A DNA stretch of 17,138 bases from VGEM01 sp033764265 (GCA_033764265.1 JANRJB010000287.1:1-17138); one strand, 5' to 3'. Counted from the stretch's first letter, positions 7,781-16,003 are shown. The notes: generated by a model from the sequence alone, not told the origin. Translations and numbers: made by a program.

Positions 7781-9655
7781 ATGGGCGAACGCGGCAAGCT
7801 GATCGATGACCTGTTCCGGAACGTGGAGCGCGGTGACTTCGCCGGAGCGCGAGAACTGTCGCGCGATCTGCGCGAGATCTTCGCCTCGCCAAACGAAGCG
7901 GACATTTTCGACCGGTTGATCGACTATCGGGCGGCACCCGGGCTCGAAACGCTCGGTCCTTTGATCGCGGTGCAAATCGAGAAGGGGACCGCACCGACAT
8001 TGCTGGCGTTCAGTTGGTCTGGCCTGGGCCAGACGCCGATCGCGGACTTCGAGCTCCTGCACAAGTTCACGGTGCTGAGCGTGCTCGTGATGTCGCGGGC
8101 CCCGCCCGCCGACGAGATCGTCTACACGATCGTCCTTGGAGCCGGCACCGGATACACGACGCGGTTTGACGATTGCGACTACCTGTTCTTCAACCTCGTC
8201 ATGCCGCTTCTGCGCAAGGCGGCCGGCGAAGCGCGCTACAACCTGCTCATGCTGCTCGAAAGCGCGATCTATGTTTACTTCGTCAAGAACCGCGACAGCG
8301 AGGTCAACTTCGCTGCCCGCTACGGCATGATGGCCGGGTTGTTCCGAGACGCGGGCGCGCGCTTCGCGACCGAAAATGACATGCCGCCCCTGCCCGCGCT
8401 TCCCGCGCCCGGAACGCGCCCGCGCGTGATGTTCCTGGTTCACTCCGCCTCGCGGCTGGCTCACGTCGAAACGATGCTCGCCAGCTTTCGCGGCTATCGC
8501 AGCCAAGCCCATCAACCTTTCGATCCGTTCGTAATCGTCGATGCTGGCCACGAGCCGAGCCTGGAACGGGCGTGCGCCGACCTCAACATTGGTATCGAGT
8601 TTCTGGCGGTTTCGCATCCTCATGAGAACAGTCCGCTCGAACGCATGGCGATCGTGCGGCGGACGATGGCCGAACGCGGGTGCGTGGCGCTGGTTTTCGT
8701 GTCGCTGGTGCTTCGGATGGGTTTCTATTTCGGCGCCCGCATCGCCCCGGTCCAGATTTGGTGGTCGATGAAGTATTCATCGTTCGAAATCCCGGAGATC
8801 GACGGGTACATCACCGGCGGCCAGTCCGACTTTCGCGAGCTGCACGGCAGGACGTGGCGGGCGATTCCGCATGGCGACTCCGATTGGTTCGATCCCGCGC
8901 TGGCGCCCAGAGCCGCGGCGTTGCGCGCGCAGCTGGGCGCGGACGGCCGCGTGATCCTGGGCTGTTTCGGCCGCGAGGAGAAACTGCGCGACGCGGCGTT
9001 TCTCGATGCGGTGTGCACCATCCTGGCGCGGCATCCGCAGTGCATGTTCCTGTGGACCGGGCGCACCCGTGATCCGCTGATCGAGCAGGCGTTCGAAAAG
9101 AGCGGCGTGACCGGGCAGACGGTGTTCATCGGCTGGGTCGACACCAAGTTATACGCCCAAGTGCTCGACGTTTTCCTCGACAGTTTTCCGTTGCCCGCCG
9201 GGTTCACCATTTATCAGGCCATGGCCGCCGGCGTTCCGGCAGTGCTCTATGCCGTGCCCGACGCCAGCTTGGGTGTACAGGCTTCGATTTCCCGGCTGTA
9301 CTTCGGATCAGAAGGTGAACCGGCGCAGCAAGCCCGGGTGGCGGAGATCTTCGCCAAGAACGGTCCGCGGCCGCTGTATCTGCTGGCGCGGTCGGTCGAG
9401 GACTATGTCGCCCATGCCGATGCGCTGATCGACAGCGTCGAGTTGCGGCGCGCTGTCGGCGCGGCGGGCCGACAGTTCATCGCGGAATTCATGTCGGACG
9501 CCGGACGCATGGGCGCGGCGTTCGCCCGCCATTTTGAAGAGATCATTGCCGGCCGGCTGAAGGCTCTCGCACCCGCTACGCTGTCCGTTCAACCGGCGGG
9601 GATCACGAGTTTCCGCGGCGTGAACGCGCCGGCCGGCTTGGCGGGCACGCCATAG
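7781..9655 (+). CDS. Second GT41-like glycosyltransferase with unassigned N-terminal half
   Basis: 624 residues. The first about 205 residues are helical and match no family I know; they lack clear TPR periodicity. From about residue 210 (RPRVMFLVHS) a GT-B-like module begins. The C-terminal lobe has VILGCFGREEKL, MFLWTGRTRD, VFIGWVDTKLYAQVLDVFLD and DSFPLPAGFTIYQAMAAGVP (DSFP at 467-470), closely following the layout of SPINDLY/OGT C-terminal domains (CFN.. K, F.G, D.FP..G, ..G.P). The start ATG follows the preceding stop by 12 bases with a G-rich but weak ribosome site. The last 22 codons lie opposite the end of the convergent acyltransferase gene, so the C-terminal tail is probably accidental sequence. 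Likely partner or paralogue of the preceding gene; donor and acceptor unknown. Confidence 0.72.
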   Translation: MGERGKLIDDLFRNVERGDFAGARELSRDLREIFASPNEADIFDRLIDYRAAPGLETLGPLIAVQIEKGTAPTLLAFSWSGLGQTPIADFELLHKFTVLSVLVMSRAPPADEIVYTIVLGAGTGYTTRFDDCDYLFFNLVMPLLRKAAGEARYNLLMLLESAIYVYFVKNRDSEVNFAARYGMMAGLFRDAGARFATENDMPPLPALPAPGTRPRVMFLVHSASRLAHVETMLASFRGYRSQAHQPFDPFVIVDAGHEPSLERACADLNIGIEFLAVSHPHENSPLERMAIVRRTMAERGCVALVFVSLVLRMGFYFGARIAPVQIWWSMKYSSFEIPEIDGYITGGQSDFRELHGRTWRAIPHGDSDWFDPALAPRAAALRAQLGADGRVILGCFGREEKLRDAAFLDAVCTILARHPQCMFLWTGRTRDPLIEQAFEKSGVTGQTVFIGWVDTKLYAQVLDVFLDSFPLPAGFTIYQAMAAGVPAVLYAVPDASLGVQASISRLYFGSEGEPAQQARVAEIFAKNGPRPLYLLARSVEDYVAHADALIDSVELRRAVGAAGRQFIAEFMSDAGRMGAAFARHFEEIIAGRLKALAPATLSVQPAGITSFRGVNAPAGLAGTP

Positions 9656-10293
9656 GCCAACGTGTCGGACGGTATGTCGTTCACGACCGCAGCCCCCATG
9701 CCGATGTAAACGCGGTCACCGATGCCGACATTGTTGCGCACCGTGCTGCCGGCGCCGATCAGGCACTCGCGGCCGATGACGCATTCGCCCAGGATCGCAC
9801 AGTGGGGGCTGATGGTAGTGAAATCGCCAATGGTCGAACCATGGTGAACGCTGGCGTTCACGTTGACTTTGACGCCCTGCCCCAGGGACACGCCTTCGCC
9901 GATGTAGGTTCCGTGCTGCACGATCGACCCAGCGCCGATGACGGCCGTGGGCGAAGCCTTAGCCCCCGGAGCGATGATGGTGACGATCCGAGCGTTCATC
10001 GCACGCGCTGCCGACGCGCCGGCCAATTTCACATAGGGTTCGTACGCCGCCAATAGCAGCCCGACATCGGCGCGTCCGGCGTAAGCCGCGAAACGGTCGA
10101 AGCCGCCCAGGTGGACCTGATCGCACCGCAACGGCTTGTCGGATAGATAGCCCAACAGGGGACGGCCAAGGTCGGCCAGCAGCAACGGCAGATCGAGATC
10201 CATGCCGACAGCCACCAGCGTAAGTCCTGGCAATTCGCCTGGAGCGCGAATCACGAGGTCTGATGCCATAGCCGACCGGTGTCCTTCGCTCAT
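9589..10293 (-). CDS. NeuD/PglD-like hexapeptide-repeat acyltransferase
   Basis: 234 residues. From about residue 105 the protein is a left-handed beta-helix of hexapeptide repeats (APGAKASPTAVIGAGSIV, then IGEGVSLGQG, CVIGRECLIGAG, VGIGDRVYIGMG), ending in YGVPAKPAG, the standard C-terminal signature of sugar O- or N-acetyltransferases. NASVHHGSTIGDF has the likely catalytic His (H150 or H151), as in NeuD/PglD. The N-terminal 100 residues keep the length and the LLGYLSDKP strand of the PglD_N Rossmann domain, but the usual GxGGH loop is absent (VAVGMDLD instead). It probably uses acetyl-CoA or another acyl-CoA to acylate an amino sugar or nonulosonic-acid-type sugar. The ATG at 10293 is 7 bases after the preceding stop; an in-frame ATG at 10269 is an alternative. 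Its 3' end overlaps the opposing glycosyltransferase gene by 67 bases. Confidence 0.83.
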   Translation of the reverse strand: MSEGHRSAMASDLVIRAPGELPGLTLVAVGMDLDLPLLLADLGRPLLGYLSDKPLRCDQVHLGGFDRFAAYAGRADVGLLLAAYEPYVKLAGASAARAMNARIVTIIAPGAKASPTAVIGAGSIVQHGTYIGEGVSLGQGVKVNVNASVHHGSTIGDFTTISPHCAILGECVIGRECLIGAGSTVRNNVGIGDRVYIGMGAAVVNDIPSDTLAYGVPAKPAGAFTPRKLVIPAG

Positions 10294-10300
10294 CGCGGTT

Positions 10301-11092
10301 CTATGTTGCGGCCGGCTCGGCCGCCACGGGGTGGCCCACGAATGTGCTGATATTGCGATACAGGATATTGCGCCGCTTTTCGGCAGGCAGCCGTTCGGTC
10401 AGACGATCAGCCAGCGCGCGGGTTAGCGACACGTCGTACTCGGGTGAATCGCTGCCGATGCAGATGCGGCGGTCGAACGTTTCGGCCAGGAACGCAAGGT
10501 TCTGGCCGACCGCCGAATGGCCGTATTTCTGCACCGTGAACGACAGGTCGAGCAGGATGTTGGGCGAGAACCGGCACAGCTCGGCGTATTCCATCAGGCG
10601 CACGCCGCCGCCGTGGACCAGCACCAGGCGCGTGTCGGGATTTTGGTTCACCGCGCGGACCAGGTGCCAGTACGGGTCCTCGTCGATCATGCGTCCCGGC
10701 TTGTCGTGATAGTAGGTGCATAGAAACACGGTGACGCCGTTGGCGCGGGCCGCTGCGAAGATGGGCGCGAGCATCTCGGTCTTCGGGTGGACGCCCAACA
10801 GGCGCGGGTGGACTTTGAGCGCCTTGAACCCGACCTTGGCGATGCGTTCGACCTCGCGCGCGGGGCCGTCACGACCAGTGTACGCCGCCACCGGAAACAA
10901 CTGCGGGAACGCCTGCGCCGCGGCGAAATAGGCTTGGTGCTCGTAGCCGCCGATTCCGGGCAGGCCAACCGCGCACGCGCCGATGGCGCCGGCGCGCCGC
11001 AGATTGTCGGCGACCGCGGCAAAAGATTCGCCCGGTTTCCCGCCGATCCAGGTCCCGTCGAGCGTCGGATGAGAGAGGCTGTCGAACAGCAT
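10301..11092 (-). CDS. Amidohydrolase-like TIM-barrel protein
   Basis: 263 residues resembling the amidohydrolase_2 family (metal-dependent hydrolases and decarboxylases). KALKVHPR (91-97, H95), LVLVHGGG (157-163, H160) and ICIGSDSPEY (210-219, D215) stand where the family has its barrel metal or proton-handling residues, and NILYRNISTFVG near the end matches the family's C-terminal 'NIL..NA..LFG'. The start is unusual: where HxH should be, residues 4-8 read DSLSH, so one histidine is missing and metal binding may differ or be lost. Length is typical. It lies 18 bases after the 693-residue gene and 7 bases before the acyltransferase, so it is part of the same run. The reaction could be hydrolysis of an amide or lactone, or decarboxylation; substrate unknown. 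Confidence 0.75.
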   Translation of the reverse strand: MLFDSLSHPTLDGTWIGGKPGESFAAVADNLRRAGAIGACAVGLPGIGGYEHQAYFAAAQAFPQLFPVAAYTGRDGPAREVERIAKVGFKALKVHPRLLGVHPKTEMLAPIFAAARANGVTVFLCTYYHDKPGRMIDEDPYWHLVRAVNQNPDTRLVLVHGGGVRLMEYAELCRFSPNILLDLSFTVQKYGHSAVGQNLAFLAETFDRRICIGSDSPEYDVSLTRALADRLTERLPAEKRRNILYRNISTFVGHPVAAEPAAT

Positions 11093-11110
11093 GGTCCGGC
11101 GCGGTCCGCT

Positions 11111-13192
11111 CTAGGACGAAGGGCCGGTCGGGTCGACGGCAACCAGTCGCGCCAAGTTGTCGAGCTGCGCGCCGACGATGCGTGCGCCCGGCTGGGCGGT
11201 ATTGTCGCCGGTCAGATAAATCACCGTCAGCGGCTTGTCGGGAAACGACGTAGCTGATCCGGCGCGTCCGCGCTTGAGGCGATTGCGTGCGGCGTACGAC
11301 GCCAGCGCCGCGGTCGGCCACTCCAGCAGGTTCAGGAAGTCGGTCATGAACTGACCCATGTAGGGGCCTTCCTCGGCCGCGAGATTACAGATCTTCTCGC
11401 GGCCCGCGGCACCCTCGAAACCGCAGAACCGCAGGAACAGCTCGCAGCTGAAACCCAGGCGATGAACGCCGTAGGCCAGCTCGAACACCGTCAGTTCGCC
11501 CTGGTCGAGCAGGCTGAGCAACAGGCCGGTCAAGGCCGTGGCGCCCGCGGGCTCGGGCTTGCGCACGTGCGCCAGCACCGCCGCGGCGTCGGCCTCGGAC
11601 TTAGCGTGCAGCACGCGCCGGGCGCGCGCCACGTCTTCGCCGAAGATCAGCGCCTGCGAGATGAAGTTGAGCGTGTGAGTCGACGGGTGGAAGCATTCCT
11701 TGCCCTTGAACGCGCCGCGCCGGTTCGCCGATTCCATTAGAATGTCAAAACACAGGTTGCCGTTCGAATAGGACGACGAGCCAAGCCCGACGAACGGCGT
11801 GCCTTTGCCCGATAGGTGACGCTGCACCACCACGCCCAACAGCTGAGCCAGCGATTGGATGTTGGCCAGGTCGAACACGCCGACCACGTTTTGCGGCACG
11901 GCAGCCAGCCGGTCCCAGTTCTGCGAGATGCGCGGGAAGTAACGGGCGAACAGCGCCAGGATGCGCGGCTCGCAGCGGTGGATGATCTTGAACGAGTCCG
12001 CGGCCAGCGTGGCCGCGGCCAAGGCGGCGCCGATCGAGGCCTGGTTCCAGGTATCCACGCCTTGGTCGACCGGCTTGCCGCCGGCCAGCATTTCCTCGAT
12101 CAGGATGAAGTAGGGGATCATCAGGCCGTAAATGCCGCCTTCAACCCCCCGCTGGATGACAAGCTTACCGGACTTTTCGTCGATCACCACATCAAGGCTG
12201 TGCAAGAGATGGCGCAGGTTCTCGTTCTTGACGATCTTGTCGTCCACCTCGGTGCGCCCGCGCAGGAACGAGGCAAGTGCGGTGTAGAGCAAGCCTTTCA
12301 GTTCCAGCTTGGATTGCGGGTTGGTCGGGAAAAAGTAACCGCCGGCGGCCAGCGCATCGTTGATGGCGCCGGGATCGCGTTCCTTCCGGTTGATGTAGGT
12401 GCGCACGCTGGTGGTGCTGCCCTCGGCGCTCTCCAGCGCAGCCAGATGCTGGGCTTTCTCCTCGTTCATGAAGTCGGCGCGGCGGTCAGGCGCCCAGATC
12501 ACCAACGCGCCCTCGTCGCGGTTGAAAACGGTGTAGCTATCGGCGCCCAGGGCGATCCGCCGACCGCGAAACAGGTAGATCAGGTCGTGCAGCGAGATGC
12601 CCATGTTCGACGACGTCGAACAGACGATCTTGCGGTCGGCGAACGTGTGCCAGATCAATGCGGCGAGCTCGTGGTCGGTGCCAAACAGGGCGTCAATGTC
12701 GACGCGGTCCATGCGAACGCTGAGCTCGCCCCCAGCGTCGCGGCGGCTTTCCAGGAACTCGATCAGCAATGCGCGCTTCTGTGCCGGCGGCTTGGCCTGG
12801 AACTCGCGCTGCACGCGCAGGACCTGCTCGGCGATCAGGCCGAGCGCGTTGAACCCCTTGACGCAACTGTTGAAATCCTTCCAGCCGCGCAGGAAATAGA
12901 GATCGCGGCCGACCAGGTCGGAGATGTGCGGCGCGGCGAACACCAGCGCCTCGTTCAGGTCCGAGTAGGGCAGCGAGTCTTGGTCGGCGGGCGCGCCGAC
13001 CTGGATCCCGATAAGCGCGGCGATCTGCACGGTCATCAGCGCGCATTCAAGCGCCTGATTGAAGTAGATCTTCTCCTCGCCGCCGATGACGAAAATGTCG
13101 CGGTCGCGCCCGACGCTGAGCATTTCCACGCCGTCGTAAGCGTAGTGAAAGACCTGCTTGTTGGTGATCTTGATGGCGAGACTTTCCTTCAC
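11111..13192 (-). CDS. Unassigned 693-residue protein
   Basis: I do not recognise this family. The protein starts at a GTG (13190-13192) with a strong GGAGGA site 5 bases upstream (13198-13203), and the GTG overlaps the preceding stop as GTGA, so expression is well supported. It looks soluble and globular: no signal peptide and no convincing membrane helix, although QGVDTWNQASIGAALAAATLA (377-397) is a small-residue helix. Visible segments include an N-terminal beta-rich part (residues 1-45), CSTSSNMGISLHDLI (191-205), a mixed region to about 330, GVEGGIYGLMIPYF (349-362), a central helical part through 460, GLGSSSYSNGNLCFD (469-483) and a helical C-terminus (555-640). Cysteines and histidines (H406, C407, C480, C500, H502) cluster but form no known motif. 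The neighbours (ATP-grasp, amidohydrolase) suggest an enzyme of the same pathway. Confidence 0.85.
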   Translation of the reverse strand: MKESLAIKITNKQVFHYAYDGVEMLSVGRDRDIFVIGGEEKIYFNQALECALMTVQIAALIGIQVGAPADQDSLPYSDLNEALVFAAPHISDLVGRDLYFLRGWKDFNSCVKGFNALGLIAEQVLRVQREFQAKPPAQKRALLIEFLESRRDAGGELSVRMDRVDIDALFGTDHELAALIWHTFADRKIVCSTSSNMGISLHDLIYLFRGRRIALGADSYTVFNRDEGALVIWAPDRRADFMNEEKAQHLAALESAEGSTTSVRTYINRKERDPGAINDALAAGGYFFPTNPQSKLELKGLLYTALASFLRGRTEVDDKIVKNENLRHLLHSLDVVIDEKSGKLVIQRGVEGGIYGLMIPYFILIEEMLAGGKPVDQGVDTWNQASIGAALAAATLAADSFKIIHRCEPRILALFARYFPRISQNWDRLAAVPQNVVGVFDLANIQSLAQLLGVVVQRHLSGKGTPFVGLGSSSYSNGNLCFDILMESANRRGAFKGKECFHPSTHTLNFISQALIFGEDVARARRVLHAKSEADAAAVLAHVRKPEPAGATALTGLLLSLLDQGELTVFELAYGVHRLGFSCELFLRFCGFEGAAGREKICNLAAEEGPYMGQFMTDFLNLLEWPTAALASYAARNRLKRGRAGSATSFPDKPLTVIYLTGDNTAQPGARIVGAQLDNLARLVAVDPTGPSS

Positions 13193-14400
13193 GCCCGTCC
13201 TCCGCCGGCGGCCGCCCCGATCCGGTCCATCACCGCCGCCTCGCGGGCCAACGCCTCGGCCGGCGTGGCGCCCTTGACGATGAAATAGCCAAGACGGTCG
13301 CGACTGTCGCGCACGGGGCGAGCCTCGAACTCCTTGTTGAGGTCGAGGTCGAAGTGAAGGAACCAGTCCTGATCCATCTCGGGCAGCGCCACCGGCCGAT
13401 AGCGGCCGTGCGGCAGATCGACGAAGCGCATGACCGCGAACTTGGCGCGATAGCTGCCGTAGGTCATGGTGTTGGGCCGTCCGAGCGCGAAATTGAGAAT
13501 GCCGTCGGTCGGGCTGAAGCCGGTCAGGTAGGGAATCAGCTTCTCGCTGATGTTACCGCCGCCGCCGCGGGCCGCGATCTCCATCAGGTACACGGTGCCG
13601 TCGCGCCCGACCATGTACTCGGCATGGGTCGGACCCTGCTTGAGTCCCATAGCGGCGATGACCTTGGTATTGGCGTCGTACAGATTGCGCTCCACGGTCG
13701 CGTCGACGTCACCCAGATAGTAGTTGCGCCGATCAATGCAGTCGTTTTCGGGGTAGTGTTCCTTGCAGGTGACGGCGAGGTTATGGATGGTCCCGCGCTC
13801 GACGAAAGCTTCGACCGAGTACTCCCGGCCCTCGATGAATCGTTCGACCAGCAAACCGGCGAAGTTCGATTCGCGATATGCGCTCCAGATCTGTTCGGCC
13901 GAAGCGCCCTCGGCCAGCCGTGAGACGCCCTTGCTGCCTTGCGAGGTGTGCGGCTTGACGATCCACTGCGAAACCGGACCGCCCTTGTCGTTCAGGAACG
14001 TCTCGATCTGCGACGGATGGTCGAAGTAGTGAAACTCGGGAATGTGTCCCGGCAACCGCGGCCGCAGCATTTCGCGCATCACGAATTTATTGGTGAAGCG
14101 TACGGCGAGCTCGTAGCCGATCCCAGGAAGGCCCAGCGTCTCGGCGACATAGGCCGCGGTCGGCACCGCGGCGTCGGTCTGGTCGGTGGCCACCGCGTTG
14201 ATGGCGTGCTTCCTGGCCACGGCCAGGTTGCCCTCCTTATCTTTGGTGTCGAGGCTAACGAAGACGTCGGCCAGCGCGCGGCCGGGGGGATCCTTGTTGA
14301 TGTCGGTCACCACGGTTCGCAGTCCGCGGGCGCGGGCACGCGCGATCAGGCCGCATTGGTTCTGGCCGCCGCCGACGATCAGGATGGTCTGGATACTCAT
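13189..14400 (-). CDS. ATP-grasp enzyme
   Basis: 403 residues from ATG at 14400, which overlaps the preceding stop as ATGA. An upstream in-frame extension exists but would read through the methyltransferase gene and lacks family similarity. An N-terminal Rossmann-type preATP-grasp domain (ILIVGGGQNQCGLIARARARG, then VVTDIN) leads to RFTNKFVMREML (101-112). The ATP-grasp fold follows: WIVKPHTSQGSKGV (146-159; K149 and the Gly/Ser loop), LLVERFIEGREYSVE (183-197), and YLMEIAARGGGGNISEKL (271-288; E274 and N283 for magnesium). It would use ATP to activate a carboxylate as acyl phosphate and join it to an amine or thiol. The layout resembles carbamoyl-phosphate-synthase-like and amino-acid-ligase-like ATP-grasp enzymes. 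In this operon it might form an amide between an amino acid and an amino sugar or another amino acid, which is inference. Confidence 0.88.
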   Translation of the reverse strand: MSIQTILIVGGGQNQCGLIARARARGLRTVVTDINKDPPGRALADVFVSLDTKDKEGNLAVARKHAINAVATDQTDAAVPTAAYVAETLGLPGIGYELAVRFTNKFVMREMLRPRLPGHIPEFHYFDHPSQIETFLNDKGGPVSQWIVKPHTSQGSKGVSRLAEGASAEQIWSAYRESNFAGLLVERFIEGREYSVEAFVERGTIHNLAVTCKEHYPENDCIDRRNYYLGDVDATVERNLYDANTKVIAAMGLKQGPTHAEYMVGRDGTVYLMEIAARGGGGNISEKLIPYLTGFSPTDGILNFALGRPNTMTYGSYRAKFAVMRFVDLPHGRYRPVALPEMDQDWFLHFDLDLNKEFEARPVRDSRDRLGYFIVKGATPAEALAREAAVMDRIGAAAGGGRA

Positions 14401-15071
14401 GTGCGCGGGTTCTTGAAAATCGACGTCGCCGGATCGAATGCATCGTCCTTCGACAGGTGGACGGTATACTCGAACGGAAAGTAATCCTGAAGCAGGGCCA
14501 CCTTGCGCGTCAGCTTGAGCGCGATGGCAAGAATGGCCGAAGGATCGGCGTAGAACATGACCGGGTCGCGGAAGTCCACCCGGTCGGTCACGAAGTTGGC
14601 CGACACACCGAACGCGCAAGACGCGAAGCACTTGCGCAGCGTGTCTTCGATGAAGGCGTAATTCTCGCCGGTCTCGAGCTTGAAATTGAACAGCCCGGAG
14701 ATGAACACAAGGTCGTTCGCGGGCAACGCGCCTGCGACGGCGATGTCGTGTTCGCGCAGTTCGAAATCGCCGTTGGCGCCGTACAGCTCGCGCCCCTTGG
14801 CGACGAATTCCGGCATCAACTCCAGTCCGATGTAACGCGCAGCCCCACGCTCGCGCGTGATCTTGTAGAAGTCGCCGAAGCCGGCGCCAACGTCGAGCAC
14901 GGTCTTGCCGGTCAGATCCCAGTACTTGGCCAAAATGCGATAACGGAACAGCTGGCGGCCTTTTTCGCCCCAGCCGAGCGCCTTCTCGGAATAGCCGTGC
15001 TGGGCGAAGCGATCGGCGTAGCGGTGGATCACTTTCGACTTATCTTCAGCGCTGAAGGGCACGCGGTTCAT
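14397..15071 (-). CDS. Class I SAM-dependent methyltransferase
   Basis: 224 residues from ATG at 15071; no ribosome site is obvious, but the domain begins soon after and any longer start would overlap the upstream gene. Residues 58-68 (VLDVGAGFGDF) are a textbook SAM-binding motif I, GLELMPEFV (82-90) gives the acidic motif II residue E84, and REHDI (106-110) the adenine-side acidic residue D109. ANDLVFISGLFNF then corresponds to motif IV. The C-terminal third (VLTRKVALLQDYFPFEYTV-type segment) is less conserved. Probably a small-molecule O- or N-methyltransferase. It sits 11 bases after the beta-propeller gene and overlaps the ATP-grasp gene by 4 bases, so it is translationally coupled to it. 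Unlike the methyltransferase-like gene at 5185-5940, its motif I is intact. Confidence 0.87.
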   Translation of the reverse strand: MNRVPFSAEDKSKVIHRYADRFAQHGYSEKALGWGEKGRQLFRYRILAKYWDLTGKTVLDVGAGFGDFYKITRERGAARYIGLELMPEFVAKGRELYGANGDFELREHDIAVAGALPANDLVFISGLFNFKLETGENYAFIEDTLRKCFASCAFGVSANFVTDRVDFRDPVMFYADPSAILAIALKLTRKVALLQDYFPFEYTVHLSKDDAFDPATSIFKNPRT

Positions 15072-15082
15072 CGTCGGCGCGC

Positions 15083-16003
15083 TCAAACCTGGATCGCCCA
15101 TCCCAGTCCGGTCTTGCCGAACTGGTTGCCATTGTAAACCATGAACAGGCGGGAGCCGTGTCGAAAGACGAAGCCGTACTCGATCATTTCCGAATCCCAG
15201 CCGGAGCTCGAGACGTCGATGCCGACCAGATGATCCTTGCGGACGTACGTGGCCCCGTCGACGGACTCGGCATACCCGATACGATAGGCCGGGCCGCGAT
15301 GAGAGTACCAAAGCTTGTAGATGCCTTCGTCCTTAAGGACCATCGGCTTGCCAATGACGTATTCGTGTTCGCCGGCGAAGTCAATTACCGTCTCCCCGTC
15401 GCGACGCCACGCGTAGCCGTCGGCAGAGCGGGCGAGCTTGATGTTGTACGATGGTTGCATGCGACCATGACGCATGCCCCACGGCTCGAACGCGGTGTAC
15501 ATCATTTCGAACGCGCCGTTGCGCGGATACACCGCGCACGAGCCCGAACCGTAGGGCTCGCGGTCGGTGCGGTCCAAGATCGGCACGCGCAGGTGCCGGC
15601 GGAACGTTTCGCCGCCGTCCTCGCTGACGGCGAGGCCGGTGAAATTCTGGAACCGCGCAAGGCCGCCGGCCACCCATCCGACGTAATACATCAACTTGGC
15701 GCGCCCGATGTCGATGATCCACGGATACGATACGCCGCTCTCGTCGAAGCAGCCCAGCTCGCCCAGATCGAATAGCGGTCTGCGTTCGATCGACACGATG
15801 TCGAGCGAAAGGTCGCGGACCACGGCGTGGGCGCGACCGACCCGAGAACGGTTCGAGCCGTCGCGGCCGGTAATGTACAGCGTGAACGCGTCGCCGCCCG
15901 CCGCTTCGACGAACGTCGGCCCCACGTAGTGGCTCATCCAGGAAATGTCGGGATCGGGCGCAACCAACACGCCGCGCTTTGACCACGCCTTAGCCGCGGG
16001 CAT
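15083..16003 (-). CDS. Five-bladed beta-propeller glycosidase-like protein
   Basis: 306 residues from ATG at 16003, chosen because GAGGA (16012-16016) stands 8 bases upstream; a longer form from 16033 would add 10 poorly conserved residues. The sequence repeats the blade pattern of GH32/GH43/GH130-like propellers: GLAVSEDGGETF (123-134), LARSADGYAW (190-199), GYAESVDGATYV (243-254), each preceded or followed by strands such as LMYYVGW, KLWYSHRG and FMVYNGNQFGKTGLGWA. Candidate active-site acids are D19 near the N-terminus, D88/E89 and E212-E214. No signal peptide is visible, so it is probably cytoplasmic, which is odd for a secreted polysaccharide hydrolase and fits a biosynthetic or inverting phosphorylase-like role. 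It overlaps the oxygenase-like gene by 14 bases. Substrate not assignable. Confidence 0.78.
   Translation of the reverse strand: MPAAKAWSKRGVLVAPDPDISWMSHYVGPTFVEAAGGDAFTLYITGRDGSNRSRVGRAHAVVRDLSLDIVSIERRPLFDLGELGCFDESGVSYPWIIDIGRAKLMYYVGWVAGGLARFQNFTGLAVSEDGGETFRRHLRVPILDRTDREPYGSGSCAVYPRNGAFEMMYTAFEPWGMRHGRMQPSYNIKLARSADGYAWRRDGETVIDFAGEHEYVIGKPMVLKDEGIYKLWYSHRGPAYRIGYAESVDGATYVRKDHLVGIDVSSSGWDSEMIEYGFVFRHGSRLFMVYNGNQFGKTGLGWAIQV

Noticed and set aside
7244..8623. 459-codon minus-strand open frame
   Set aside because: Antisense to both GT41-like genes; it spans their junction and has no recognisable motif.
11816..13288. 490-codon plus-strand open frame
   Set aside because: Antisense to the 693-residue gene. 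That gene has a strong ribosome site, overlap coupling and balanced composition, while this frame is rich in His, Gln, Val and Arg like a shadow.
14401..14631. Upstream in-frame extension of the ATP-grasp gene
   Set aside because: It would add 77 Arg/Gly-rich residues read through the methyltransferase gene. The ATG at 14400 starts directly before the Rossmann strand and forms an ATGA overlap.
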